Origin: Trichocoleus desertorum NBK24
GTDB taxonomy: Bacteria > Cyanobacteriota > Cyanobacteriia > FACHB-46
DNA: 64,000 nt
Assembly: GCF_030409055.1 (NCBI RefSeq)
Contig: NZ_CP116619.1
Span: 1,211,628-1,275,627, forward strand
Direction of reading: 5' to 3'
Shown: piece after piece, positions 1-8,663 of the stretch
Layout of the letters: each line of letters starts with the position of its first letter
Numbering within the stretch: the stretch's first letter is position 1
Notes under the pieces: generated by a model
The model's database searches: none
What the model was told of the DNA's origin: nothing
Seen by the model: the letters and a program-made list of their open reading frames with translations, nothing else
Position numbers and translations under genes: made by a program

Positions 1-149
1 GTGGGCTCGATAGCCGTCACTTGACCAGTAACTTGAACCCCCTTGCGGACAGTCAGTTCAAAGTCAGCACTTTTAATTGTCAACTCGCCAATATCAGTCT
101 GGCCCAGAGTGACTAGTAGGTTGCGGAGTTCTTCAAAATTCAATTGCAC
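1..149 (-). CDS. accB: Biotin carboxyl carrier protein of acetyl-CoA carboxylase, N-terminal part
   Basis: This is the N-terminal 49 or so residues of AccB; the rest, including the biotinylated lysine domain, lies beyond the window edge. Reading from a GTG at 149, the protein starts with QLNFEELRNLLVTLGQTDI and continues to ELTVRKG, which is the usual N-terminus of cyanobacterial AccB. AccB carries biotin in the multi-subunit acetyl-CoA carboxylase that makes malonyl-CoA for fatty acid synthesis. It lies 121 bases downstream of efp on the same strand; efp-accB is a familiar cyanobacterial pair. No ATG is available nearby, so the GTG start is chosen. Confidence 0.85.
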   Translation of the reverse strand, partial: MQLNFEELRNLLVTLGQTDIGELTIKSADFELTVRKGVQVTGQVTAIEP

Positions 150-270
150 AGTGTTTATGACCCCAATCCAATGAGCCGTTCTAAATCAGCTCGTCTTTAC
201 TGAATACACATTGTTAACAGTGCAATTTAGCACAGTGCCAACAAAGTACTGTCCTGCACTGATCCCAGCT

Positions 271-834
271 TTAGTCTTTTTCGCGACCTAGATAGGTATC
301 GTTGCGAGTATCGATCTTGATGCGCTCTCCAATCGTAATGAAGAGGGGCACCATGACTTGAGCACCTGTTTCGACAATGGCGGGCTTAGTACCACCCGTG
401 GCGGTGTCACCCTTAACACCCGGATCAGCTTGAGTGACTTCCAGAACCACGGAGTTAGGCAGTTCTACTTCCAGAACTTGAGTACCCCAGCGCACCACAT
501 TGACTTCCATCCCTTCTTTGAGGTACTTCACGCGATCGCCAATCTGGGAAGCGCTTAAGCGGCCTTCTTCATAAGTTTCCATATCCATAAAGACGAAATC
601 TTCGCCATCTTTATAGGTGTGTTGCATAGTGCTCTTTTCCAAATTGGCCTGCGGCACAACCTCCCCAGCCCGGAAGGTTCTTTCTACCACGCTGCCATTT
701 TGAGCGTTCTTCAGTTTGGTACGAACGAAGGCAGATCCTTTACCGGGTTTGACATGGAGAAATTCCACAACTCGCCACACGTTGCCATCCAATTCAATTG
801 TGACGCCGGGTCGAAATTCGTTACTGGAGATCAT
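271..834 (-). CDS. efp: Elongation factor P
   Basis: Elongation factor P binds the ribosome between the P and E sites and relieves stalling at polyproline stretches. The 187-residue protein has the KOW-like N-terminal domain with the loop PGKGSAF (Lys32, the position modified in many EF-Ps) and two OB domains ending in [16 protein letters not shown]. The open frame extends 8 codons upstream to 858, but the family starts at [10 protein letters not shown], so 834 is chosen. It is followed on the same strand by accB. All three domains are complete and nothing is unusual. Confidence 0.95.
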   Translation of the reverse strand: MISSNEFRPGVTIELDGNVWRVVEFLHVKPGKGSAFVRTKLKNAQNGSVVERTFRAGEVVPQANLEKSTMQHTYKDGEDFVFMDMETYEEGRLSASQIGDRVKYLKEGMEVNVVRWGTQVLEVELPNSVVLEVTQADPGVKGDTATGGTKPAIVETGAQVMVPLFITIGERIKIDTRNDTYLGREKD

Positions 835-1144
835 GAATCTTGTGTCTGGGCAGAACAATTGGCACCCTATTGTACCGCTGAGCGGGTACTTCTCAGCACC
901 CCTCTTCAGAGAAGTTCCCTAAACGAGTTACCCCCTCAAAACCACGACTCCTCGCAATCCTGACCCAGAGACACTAAATTTCCAATGTGATCTTGCTGGA
1001 ATCTATCCCAGGCTCTTCCCAGGCTCTCTAGATCTCTCCAAGGCGCTCTAGAGGGAAACACTGTGGCAAGATTAAAAATGGAATTTCCATCACTTTTCAA
1101 TCAATCACAACCGGAACCAGTCCAAGGCACACGGGGATGAATTT
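835..1144. other. Intergenic region between efp and the lumenal cyclophilin
   Basis: Divergent 310-base spacer that must hold the promoters of efp (minus) and the cyclophilin gene (plus). A run of related CCAGGCTC / CTCTAGA words occurs at about 1007-1055. I see no RNA gene and no convincing operator. Confidence 0.4.
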
Positions 1145-2275
1145 ATGCTTCATTTAAGTCGTTCGCGGCTCACTTCACGCCAGAGCTGGCTAAAGTTAGG
1201 TCTCTTAGCGTTCTTGCTGATGACACTGTCTATAAGCTTTAGTCCAGTCGCATGGGCTGCCGATCGCGTAAGCCGATTGCCTGCTGGGAACGCAATCACA
1301 GATGGCAAGGTGTTGTTGCGCTATGCCTTGCCCATCGATAACAAAGATATTAGAAACGTTCAAACCAGCCTTGAAGACATTACCACCCAACTTCGGGCCA
1401 ATCGGCGCTGGGGAGCTATTTCTAGAGATGCGAGCAAAGCAGCTTCTATTTTGCAGAAAAACCAAGCCGCTCTATTAGCCAGTATTCCTCCTGACCAGCA
1501 GCAGCAAGCCGAGGCGCTGATTGCGGAGATGCAGCAAGAGGTTGCTGATCTGCAAGCGGCGGCTGAAGCCAAAGACAAGGAGCAAATTCGTCAAAAACAA
1601 GCTGAACTACTCGACCATGTAAGCGAGTTGGAAGAAGCGATGGTACAAGGATTTCCCTTTGAAGTACCCGCCGAGTACAGCAACCTGCCGCAGTTGAAAG
1701 GCCGCGCCACAGTAGCTGTGGAGACGAGCAAAGGGCCTTTAACGGTGGTTGTAGATGGCTACAGTGCTCCTGTAACTGCTGGCAACTTCATTGATTTGGT
1801 TCAGCGCAATTTCTACAACGGTTTAGAATTTACCCGCGCTGAAGATTCTTATGTGCTGCAAATCGGTGATCCACCTGGACCCGAAGAAGGTTTTGTTGAT
1901 CCCGCAACGGGCAAGTACCGCGCGGTTCCCCTAGAAGTCTTGGTTCAAGGCGATGATGCCCCCACCTATGGCATTACCTTAGAAGATGCAGGTCGCTACA
2001 AAGATCTGCCAGTCCTGCCTTTTTCAGCTTTTGGGGCACTGGCCTTAGCTCGCCCAGGAGAAGATCCGAATGGTGGTTCGTCGCAATTCTTCTTCTTTTT
2101 GTTTGAGCCAGAACTCACACCCGCTGGCTTGAATTTGTTGGATGGTCGTTATGCCATTTTTGGCTACGTTACCGAAGGTAAAGCTGTTTTAGACGAACTC
2201 AAAGCGGGCGACAAAATTATCTCGGCCAAGGTCGTCAAGGGCGCAGAGAATCTAATTCAGCCAAAAGCTGCTTAA
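1145..2275 (+). CDS. Thylakoid-lumen/periplasmic cyclophilin-type peptidyl-prolyl isomerase (TLP40-like)
   Basis: A 376-residue exported prolyl cis-trans isomerase. Residues 1-38 form a Sec signal peptide with a hydrophobic core around 18-33 and a probable AWA cleavage site at 36-38. Residues about 60-165 are a helical, Gln/Glu-rich region like the N-terminal bundle of plant TLP40. Residues about 185-365 are a divergent cyclophilin barrel (TVAVETSKGPLTVVVDGY, then NFIDLVQRNFYNG and GSSQFFFFLFEPELTP). Plant TLP40 is lumenal and associates with photosystem II phosphatase activity; a folding role in lumen or periplasm is inferred here by homology. It stands alone, ahead of a small membrane protein gene. 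Confidence 0.88.
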   Translation: MLHLSRSRLTSRQSWLKLGLLAFLLMTLSISFSPVAWAADRVSRLPAGNAITDGKVLLRYALPIDNKDIRNVQTSLEDITTQLRANRRWGAISRDASKAASILQKNQAALLASIPPDQQQQAEALIAEMQQEVADLQAAAEAKDKEQIRQKQAELLDHVSELEEAMVQGFPFEVPAEYSNLPQLKGRATVAVETSKGPLTVVVDGYSAPVTAGNFIDLVQRNFYNGLEFTRAEDSYVLQIGDPPGPEEGFVDPATGKYRAVPLEVLVQGDDAPTYGITLEDAGRYKDLPVLPFSAFGALALARPGEDPNGGSSQFFFFLFEPELTPAGLNLLDGRYAIFGYVTEGKAVLDELKAGDKIISAKVVKGAENLIQPKAA

Positions 2276-2362
2276 CGTCACAATCGTTATCCTGTGGGTA
2301 GGGAAGTTTACTGAAATGACTTTTCTACCCTTTTTCTTGAGTGGCCTCTAGGAACTGGATTT

Positions 2363-2668
2363 ATGGTTCTCATTGAGTTGGTGTTTGCGATCGCTCTGGG
2401 AATTTTCGTCGTGCTGTTGCTGGTCAACTCGATGCAGCGCGATCAACAGCAGCAGCGGCTGAGAAATGCTTTCTACAAGCAGTTAGAAGCAGGAAACGGC
2501 TATATTTCACTGATTCAATTAGTTGCAGCAGCCAAAGTAGATCCGGGATTAGCTCAGCAATTTTTAGAACGCCAAGCGCAACTATTAACTGCCACCCCAG
2601 AAGTGGACGCTGACGGTGACACCTTCTACCGCTTTCCCAAACTGCGTCCAGGTGATGTAACGCGCTGA
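2363..2668 (+). CDS. Conserved small membrane-anchored protein of unknown function
   Basis: A 101-residue protein with one N-terminal transmembrane segment (about residues 3-23) followed by a Gln/Arg-rich stretch (about 25-35) and a short soluble domain of about 65 residues ending PKLRPGDVTR. The segment LIQLVAAAKVDPGLAQQFLERQA looks helical and resembles a small regulatory or adaptor domain, but I do not recognise the family. It lies 87 bases after the cyclophilin gene and 61 bases before thiL on the same strand, so it could be cotranscribed with either. Confidence 0.65.
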   Translation: MVLIELVFAIALGIFVVLLLVNSMQRDQQQQRLRNAFYKQLEAGNGYISLIQLVAAAKVDPGLAQQFLERQAQLLTATPEVDADGDTFYRFPKLRPGDVTR

Positions 2669-2729
2669 TTTTTCAGGTGCTGCCTGACAATTCCATTACC
2701 AAAACAAACTCAGTACTAGACAGCGGCCT

Positions 2730-3776
2730 GTGACTGACGATTTACTCAGGTTGAAAGTCCAAGATTTAGGTGAACAAGCCCTACTGCAACGTTTGCAGCG
2801 CTTTTGCCCTGTGGAAATTGTGGGCGATGATGCCGCTGTTCTCCAGACTCGACCGCAACTCGATCTGGTGATTACAACAGATGTATTGGTAGACGGGGTG
2901 CATTTTAGCATTGGCTTAGCAACGCCCAATATCCATACAACTTCTCCAGAAGATGTCGGTTGGCGAGCTGCCGCAGCAAACCTCTCCGATTTAGCTGCGA
3001 TGGGAGCAACTCCACTGGGTATTACAGTGGGCTTGAGCGTTCCTGGAGATACGCCCGTTGTCTGGATTGAGCAGATTTACCAGGGCTTAACCGCTTGCTT
3101 GCAGCCGTTCAACACGCCAATTGTGGGCGGAGATGTGACGCGATCGCCCATCCTCACCTTAGCGATTACTGCCTTCGGCCAAGTGGCACCCAACCAAGTG
3201 ATCCGCCGCTCCACCACTCAACCTGGAGATTCGATCGTGGCAACAGGATGGCATGGTGCCTCTAGAGCAGGTTTAGAACTCTTACTCCACCCGGAACTAG
3301 GTCATGAGTTAAGTGAGAGCGATCGCACCTACCTGATCCAAGCCCACCAGCGCCCCACCCCCCGCCTCGACATTCTGCCTTTGCTTCATTTGCTTCATCC
3401 CTCCTCTTTCCTCCTTCCTCCTTCCAGAATTGCTGGCATGGACAGTAGCGATGGCTTGGCCGATGCGATCGCGCAAATTTGCCGCATGAGTAAAGTGGGT
3501 GCCAGAGTCGAGCGCAGCCAAATCCCCATTCCACCTGCTCTAACTCATTGGGTTCGCTCTGAGCAAGCAATGAGTTGGGCCTTATATGGGGGTGAAGATT
3601 TTGAATTGGTGTTGTGTTTAGAACCAACAGTGGCTCAAGCTTTGGTAGAACAGTTAGGATCAGGAGCTGCGATCGTAGGGACGATTACTACGGAACCCGA
3701 AGTTTTATTAGTTGACACTACAGGTCAAAACCCAGACGAAGCTTTGACCCTAAAAAAAGGCTTTCAACACTTTTAG
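2730..3776 (+). CDS. thiL: Thiamine-monophosphate kinase
   Basis: ThiL phosphorylates thiamine monophosphate to the active cofactor thiamine diphosphate. The 348-residue protein uses a GTG start at 2730 and shows the AIR-synthase-like fold: the ATP/Mg motif VGDDAAV near residue 32, the glycine-rich VGGDVTRSP near 138, and the signature GMDSSDGLADAI near 235. Just before that signature there is an odd insert, HPSSFLLPPS, encoded by a purine-rich short repeat (3381-3425 on the minus strand) absorbed in frame. The insert sits in a surface loop by comparison with family members, so activity is probably kept. Convergent with the cupin gene. Confidence 0.95.
   Translation: MTDDLLRLKVQDLGEQALLQRLQRFCPVEIVGDDAAVLQTRPQLDLVITTDVLVDGVHFSIGLATPNIHTTSPEDVGWRAAAANLSDLAAMGATPLGITVGLSVPGDTPVVWIEQIYQGLTACLQPFNTPIVGGDVTRSPILTLAITAFGQVAPNQVIRRSTTQPGDSIVATGWHGASRAGLELLLHPELGHELSESDRTYLIQAHQRPTPRLDILPLLHLLHPSSFLLPPSRIAGMDSSDGLADAIAQICRMSKVGARVERSQIPIPPALTHWVRSEQAMSWALYGGEDFELVLCLEPTVAQALVEQLGSGAAIVGTITTEPEVLLVDTTGQNPDEALTLKKGFQHF
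3381..3425 (-). repeat. Purine-rich GGAAGGATGA-type short repeat inside thiL
   Basis: On the minus strand this reads as a string of GGAAGGAGGAAGGAGG words ending in GGGATGAAG. The same style of repeat is found at the end of lpxC (19393-19421), inside the AddB-like gene (51121-51151) and between genes at 45231-45257. It encodes the extra Leu/Pro/Ser peptide in ThiL. Confidence 0.6.
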
Positions 3777-3787
3777 GCTGGAAATCT

Positions 3788-4132
3788 CTAGGTGTGCAAA
3801 CCAAAGTAAGTCAGCACTAAATCTGTAGAGCCGTTGTTGGTAATCTCATGAACCTCTCCAGGCTCAACGGCAATACAAGTGCCTGGTTGTAAGGGGTAAT
3901 CTTGACCATCAATGCAAATCACCCCTGACCCAGATTCCACAAAAAAGACTTCACTCATGTCTTGATGGGCATGGGCAGCTGCTACTTGGCCTGGAGCAAA
4001 GTAAGCTTGGGCGAAGTTGATCAAGTGAGGTAGGTCGTGTGACCGTAGCATCACTTTCTTCTTGATCGCTGGGTTATGGGAAACCTGCTCTTGAGCTAGG
4101 TTGCTGAGGGAGGTGAGTTTCATCCTTGGCAA
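3788..4132 (-). CDS. Small cupin-domain protein
   Basis: A 114-residue single-domain cupin. The first metal motif is HAHQDMSEVFFVESGSG (two His and a Glu, about residues 55-65) and the second is PGEVHEI (His about 95), so all four usual metal ligands appear to be present. Such small cupins bind a metal and may act as isomerases, dioxygenases or sensors; the substrate cannot be told from sequence. The gene ends 11 bases after thiL, tail to tail, and lies downstream of gap2 but separated from it by a strong terminator at 4165-4193, so it is probably transcribed on its own. An internal ATG at codon 4 is an alternative start. Confidence 0.8.
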   Translation of the reverse strand: MPRMKLTSLSNLAQEQVSHNPAIKKKVMLRSHDLPHLINFAQAYFAPGQVAAAHAHQDMSEVFFVESGSGVICIDGQDYPLQPGTCIAVEPGEVHEITNNGSTDLVLTYFGLHT

Positions 4133-4164
4133 GGGGCTGAGGGTGATAAAAGCAAATTCTTACA

Positions 4165-4193
4165 AAAAAGGGACGCTCTGATCGAACGTCCCA
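4165..4193 (-). terminator. Intrinsic terminator downstream of gap2
   Basis: On the minus strand GGGACG (4193-4188) pairs with CGTCCC (4176-4171) across an 11-base loop and is followed directly by six T residues (4170-4165). This is a classic rho-independent terminator about 155 bases after the gap2 stop and upstream of the cupin gene. Confidence 0.85.
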
Positions 4194-4346
4194 GATCTGA
4201 ATGTAGATAACGGTTGCTTTAGTAGATGGAGTCGTGATGACTTGGCGATCGCCTGATCTCTAAGTTCTAATTTTAGGTTAAAGAACTTGTTCCAGGCTAG
4301 AGAGCTTGCACCAAATGATCATTAGCTAGAGCGCATCAGCATCTGT

Positions 4347-5360
4347 CTAGCCTTGCCATTTCTCGCCCACAGTTTCAGCTAGGTCAACTACACGTTGGCT
4401 GTAACCCCACTCGTTGTCGTACCAAGCCACAATTTTCACCATGTTGCCGCCCATGACCATCGTCAGTTCAGCATCCACGATAGAGGAAGCATCAGTACCC
4501 CGGTAGTCGGTAGAAACTAATGGTAGATCGCTATAAGCCAAGATACCTTTCAGCTCGCCTTCAGAGGCAGCCTTCATCACTTCATTGACTTGCTCAGCGA
4601 TCGTGTTCTTCTCAACTTCAACCACCAAATCCACGATTGAAACGTTGGGGGTGGGGACGCGCAGAGCAATACCGTTGAGTTTACCTTTGAGTTCGGGTAG
4701 AACCAGCGCTACCGCTTTAGCTGCACCAGTGGTGGTTGGCACAATGTTCATTGCAGCCGCACGAGCCCGACGTAGATCCCGATGGCTCGCATCCAACAAC
4801 CGCTGGTCGCCAGTGTAGCTATGGGTGGTGGTCATGGTGCCTTTGACGATGCCGAAGTTCTCATGCAGAACCTTGGCAACAGGAGCTAAGCAGTTGGTGG
4901 TGCAACTCGCGTTACTGATAATGACATGCTTGACAGGGTCATAGTCTTTATCGTTTACACCGACTACGAAGGTGCCATCATCTCCTTTACCAGGAGCTGT
5001 AATCAATACTTTCTTCGCACCAGCTTTTAAGTGCTTAGAAGCTCCCTCACGGCTAGTAAAAACACCAGTGGATTCAATAACCAAATCAATATCCCATGCT
5101 GCCCAAGGCAGGTTTTCTGGGTTGCGGTCAGATACACACTTGACGGTTTTACCATTAACAGTGATGGAGTTGTCATCGGCGCTGATATCAGCATCGAATT
5201 TGCCCAACATGGTGTCATATCTGAGCAGGTGGGCATTGGTTTTTGGGTCAGAGGTATCGTTAATAGCGACTACTTCGATATGGCTATTTTCTCTGCCGAT
5301 CCAGCATCGCATGAAGTTACGTCCGATGCGTCCAAAGCCGTTGATCGCTACTCTAATCAC
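4347..5360 (-). CDS. gap2: Glyceraldehyde-3-phosphate dehydrogenase, NAD(P)-dependent photosynthetic type
   Basis: Gap2 reduces 1,3-bisphosphoglycerate in the Calvin cycle and also runs in gluconeogenesis; cyanobacterial Gap2 accepts NADPH and NADH. The 337-residue protein has the Rossmann start [13 protein letters not shown], a cofactor-selecting NDTSD at 34-38, and the active-site SNASCTTNC with the catalytic Cys153, then His in [10 protein letters not shown]. The C-terminal CP12/GapB-type extension of plants is absent, as normal for cyanobacteria. It is a single gene with a 402-base leader region and a strong terminator downstream. Confidence 0.95.
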   Translation of the reverse strand: MIRVAINGFGRIGRNFMRCWIGRENSHIEVVAINDTSDPKTNAHLLRYDTMLGKFDADISADDNSITVNGKTVKCVSDRNPENLPWAAWDIDLVIESTGVFTSREGASKHLKAGAKKVLITAPGKGDDGTFVVGVNDKDYDPVKHVIISNASCTTNCLAPVAKVLHENFGIVKGTMTTTHSYTGDQRLLDASHRDLRRARAAAMNIVPTTTGAAKAVALVLPELKGKLNGIALRVPTPNVSIVDLVVEVEKNTIAEQVNEVMKAASEGELKGILAYSDLPLVSTDYRGTDASSIVDAELTMVMGGNMVKIVAWYDNEWGYSQRVVDLAETVGEKWQG

Positions 5361-5762
5361 TGCGTCTTGCCCTCTGTATTACTAAAGTCGGATAGCGAGT
5401 AATGACCCAGATCATATCGCAAAGGATGCCTATTTCGAACTCACAGTCAGTTCCTCAGCACCCACTGAAAATTTTGATAAATGAGTGAATTCAAGAAATT
5501 TTCCGGATTTAACTGGAAATTCACCAATTTCAATTCTTCGTCGTTTGTTCGCTAAGTCACCTTGGGTTTTAGCGAGTTTTGACTCAGGATCTCAAGCTAT
5601 TTGTACTGAAGGGATCACGAAGGCAAGAGATACAAAATGGACTGGCTAGATCAAGGAAGTTGCCGGAAAACTACTGGAGAGAGCTTGACCTGAAAAAAGG
5701 CGGTCTTGCCCAACAAACCCACAACCAACGTTAGACCCTAAATTCTGATTTGGCGATCGCGC
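5361..5762. promoter_or_regulatory. gap2 upstream region with an imperfect inverted repeat
   Basis: Gene-free 402 bases between the nadD stop and the gap2 start, both on the minus strand. GTGAATT at 5485-5491 is matched by AATTCAC at 5518-5524, with a shorter TTTCC/GGAAA pair inside, so the region could form a hairpin or an operator. The promoter of gap2 must lie here. Nothing else recognisable. Confidence 0.35.
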
Positions 5763-6458
5763 TTAGGCATCCTTCTGATAAAGGTGATGGGCAATGATAT
5801 AAGTTCTAACGGCTTCTGGAACTAGATAGCGAACAGAGCGTTTTTCTCGACAATATTGGCGAATCAAGCTGGAAGAAACTCCTAGCATAGGCATGGGTAG
5901 GCGTTGCCAGCGGATAGTAATAGATTTCTGGGCCATGAGAGCGATCACCTGTTCACAGCTCGCGATCATTTCTGCCGTCCAGCCCAGCTCAGTGTTTAGA
6001 GTTATCAAAGCATTGCCCGGACTACAGGAATCTGAGCTACAGGAATCTGAAGGCTGGAGCCGAGGAGCAACTAACCATTCACAGGTAGCAGCTAATTCGA
6101 CATGACCATACCAGCGTGGCAACGTTCGAAAAGCATCCAAACCAATAATCCAGTACCACTGAACTTTTAGATGAAGTTTCTGTAAATCTTGCAGAGTCGT
6201 GATGGCATAAGAAGGCCCCACTCGATTAGCCTCAACCTGGGTAACGCTGAAAGCGGGATGATCGGCGATCGCTCGTTGCACCATTTGTAGACGATGCTCA
6301 AAACTCAATCCGAGTTGCTGAGATTTATGGGGTGCTAAGCGGGTCGGTACCCAAATCACTTGATCAAGGGCGGCTTGCTGTAAGGCGGCCTCAGCCATTA
6401 CCAGATGTCCCCAATGAATAGGGTCAAACGTCCCCCCCAAAATTGCCACTTTCTGCAT
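5763..6458 (-). CDS. nadD: Nicotinate-nucleotide adenylyltransferase
   Basis: NadD adenylates nicotinate mononucleotide to deamido-NAD in NAD synthesis. The 231-residue protein begins with the nucleotidyl transferase motif GGTFDPIHWGHL (residues 9-20) and carries the C-terminal SSSLIR motif near residue 196 (usual form SSTxIR). A 15-base tandem duplication (about 6022-6051) inserts the peptide SDSCSSDSCS near residue 143, in a variable loop. The gene is divergent from murC with a 507-base spacer and upstream of gap2 on the same strand. Confidence 0.93.
   Translation of the reverse strand: MQKVAILGGTFDPIHWGHLVMAEAALQQAALDQVIWVPTRLAPHKSQQLGLSFEHRLQMVQRAIADHPAFSVTQVEANRVGPSYAITTLQDLQKLHLKVQWYWIIGLDAFRTLPRWYGHVELAATCEWLVAPRLQPSDSCSSDSCSPGNALITLNTELGWTAEMIASCEQVIALMAQKSITIRWQRLPMPMLGVSSSLIRQYCREKRSVRYLVPEAVRTYIIAHHLYQKDA
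6022..6051 (-). repeat. 15-base tandem duplication inside nadD
   Basis: The unit CTACAGGAATCTGAG occurs twice head to tail on the plus strand (second copy with a changed last base). It keeps the reading frame and gives a duplicated Ser-Asp-Ser-Cys-Ser peptide. Confidence 0.7.
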
Positions 6459-6965
6459 GCTAAACTGGCTACTTTTCCAAGCGTCAATTCGCTGGAATCT
6501 TAAACTCAGTCACAGTCCCATAACACTGCGTTACTGTAATCCTGAAACCAGCTGAGTGGAGTTGCTTATCTCCGTACAAACCCTAGTTGCAACCATAAAG
6601 GCTAGATGTAGGATGCAGGAGATTCGGTAAAAAACCGAGGAATTCCTAGAAGCTGCTGAGGAATTCCTCGGCTAATTGTCTTAATCAAGCTCAACCCTAT
6701 ACAAGTCTAGTGATTTGGTTCTAGCTATGTTTTTTCAGGACATTTCCGGATCTGTAACGCCCTTGACGAGTAAAGATAAAAACAGTCCTAGGGTTATAAA
6801 AACCCTTAGATGAGAGCAATAGGAACAACTAATTTGGAGTGATAAAGCTTCAAAAAGACGTTCTTTCTCTAAAGAAGTAAATGCTTGGCGACCTATATCG
6901 CGAAAAAGCAATTCTTGATATGATATCGCGTGTTATTGGTGTGGTGTGGTGTGTAAGGAGCTAAA
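6459..6965. other. Divergent nadD-murC intergenic region
   Basis: 507 bases without a gene, holding the promoters of nadD and murC. It contains a perfect 13-base inverted repeat (listed separately). Just ahead of murC there is a GT-rich stretch with repeated GGTGTG and then the ribosome binding site AAGGAG, 6 bases before the ATG at 6966. Confidence 0.4.
6635..6671. repeat. Perfect 13-base inverted repeat
   Basis: CCGAGGAATTCCT at 6635-6647 is the exact reverse complement of AGGAATTCCTCGG at 6659-6671, with an 11-base spacer. Each arm also holds the 10-base palindrome AGGAATTCCT. No T tract follows on either side, so it is not an intrinsic terminator; it could be a double operator or a structured leader. 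Confidence 0.75.
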
Positions 6966-8528
6966 ATGCTGAACTCTGTTGATTTCAGCGGGAGGCCGTT
7001 TCATTTCATTGGAATTGGTGGAATTGGAATGTCGGCCCTCGCTTACGTTCTGGCAAAACGTAGGCTACCTGTTTCTGGCTCAGATATTCGCTTAAATCAC
7101 ATTACTCAGCGCTTACAAGATTTAGGAGCGCACATTTTCTGGAGCCAAGATGCCATAAATTTAGAATTTTTTCGACAAGCTGAATCGTCTAAAAATGACG
7201 TATTACCAGCAACATCCGTGGCGATCGCGGCGAATAGAGGGGTAGCCCAAGAAACCCTAGCCCCTGTCAGTAAGTTATCTAGTAATGTCGATACGGCCCT
7301 GTTGCCTCAGGTGATTTGCTCCACGGCAATTAACCCAGCCAATGCAGAATACCGAGCTGCCTTAGAGTTGGGGTGTCCGATTTTTCATCGCTCTGACCTA
7401 CTAGCAGCCCTAATTCAGAATTACCAGAGTATTTCCGTTGCTGGAACGCATGGTAAAACTACGACCAGCAGCATGATTGGTCATTTACTGCTAGAGACAG
7501 GCTTGGACCCCACGATTGTAGTGGGGGGAGAGGTGAAAGCTTGGGAAGGGAATGCCCGATTAGGAGCAGGACCCTATTTAGTCGCTGAGGCGGATGAGTC
7601 CGATGGCTCTCTCGTAAAGTTTTCATCTGAAATTGGCATCGTCACCAATATTGAACTAGATCACCCGGATCACTACAGCACTTTAGACGAGGTGATTTCC
7701 ACGTTCAAAACCTTTGCCAGTCACTGCAAAACCCTAATTGGTTGCATTGATTGTGCCACGGTTCGAAATGCACTCCAACCACACATTACCTATAGCTTGC
7801 ATCGAGAATCGGGTGCTGACTACACGGTAGACTGCGTTACTTATCAGGCAAACGGCACCAAGGCTCAAGTCTGGGAACGGGGTCAATTGCTCGGAGAACT
7901 CAACCTCAAACTGCTGGGGCAACACAACCTGAGCAATGCCCTGGCAGCGGTTGCGGTAGGCCGACTCTTAAACCTGGACTTTGCCCAAGTAGCTCAGGCG
8001 ATCGCGACTTTTGAAGGAGCTCGCCGTCGCTTTGAATATCGTGGCGAATACAACGATATTTTGTTCGTAGATGACTACGCTCATCATCCGAGTGAAATTC
8101 GAGCCACGCTAGCAGCAGCCCATCTCCAAGCGACCGAGTTGCCCACTGCCCACCAAAGACGAGTCATCGCTGTTTTTCAACCCCACCGTTACAGCCGCAC
8201 TCAAACTTTCTTGGCAGAGTTTGCTGAATCTTTTCAGGATGCTGATGTAGTTGTAGTCACGGATATCTATGCAGCCGGAGAACCCCAGCCAGACAATCTG
8301 ACGGGACAACAGGTTGTAGATGCGATCGCGGCCCACCATGATCACGTCGTATTTCAACCTTCGTTGCCAGCAGTCCAAAGCTTTTTGGATCAAACGCTGC
8401 AACCAAAAGACTTGGCTTTATTTTTGGGGGCTGGTAACTTAAACCAAATTATCCCGGAAGTAATGGCCTTTCAGGAGCGTGCCGCAAAAAGCATATCTCA
8501 AGAAAGGTGCGATCAAACCTCCTTCTAA
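6966..8528 (+). CDS. murC: UDP-N-acetylmuramate-L-alanine ligase
   Basis: MurC adds L-alanine to UDP-MurNAc, the first peptide step of peptidoglycan synthesis, in the cytoplasm. The 520-residue protein shows the N-terminal Rossmann GIGGIGMSALA, the P-loop GTHGKTTTS (about 160-168), the central-domain EADESDGS and LDHPDHY motifs, and the C-terminal DDYAHHPSEI and FQPHRYSRT. An insert of about 40 residues (about 70-112) separates the first-domain strand from STAINPANAEY, relative to E. coli MurC. A good ribosome binding site (AAGGAG) precedes the start. murB follows after 135 bases. Confidence 0.95.
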   Translation: MLNSVDFSGRPFHFIGIGGIGMSALAYVLAKRRLPVSGSDIRLNHITQRLQDLGAHIFWSQDAINLEFFRQAESSKNDVLPATSVAIAANRGVAQETLAPVSKLSSNVDTALLPQVICSTAINPANAEYRAALELGCPIFHRSDLLAALIQNYQSISVAGTHGKTTTSSMIGHLLLETGLDPTIVVGGEVKAWEGNARLGAGPYLVAEADESDGSLVKFSSEIGIVTNIELDHPDHYSTLDEVISTFKTFASHCKTLIGCIDCATVRNALQPHITYSLHRESGADYTVDCVTYQANGTKAQVWERGQLLGELNLKLLGQHNLSNALAAVAVGRLLNLDFAQVAQAIATFEGARRRFEYRGEYNDILFVDDYAHHPSEIRATLAAAHLQATELPTAHQRRVIAVFQPHRYSRTQTFLAEFAESFQDADVVVVTDIYAAGEPQPDNLTGQQVVDAIAAHHDHVVFQPSLPAVQSFLDQTLQPKDLALFLGAGNLNQIIPEVMAFQERAAKSISQERCDQTSF

Positions 8529-8663
8529 TGTTCACTATGAACAATCACCGTATAGCAGTTTTACGATGAATGGAAGATTGCTGTACCAGGATTGGCCACA
8601 ACCTGGAGAAGCGGAAACCAATCTTTCATCTTAGGCCCGTAGGCATGGAGCAGTTGGACTATC

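Noticed and set aside
5690-5720. GC-rich stem with a T run downstream of nadD on the minus strand
   Set aside because: Only about three base pairs can form before the T run, too weak for an intrinsic terminator.
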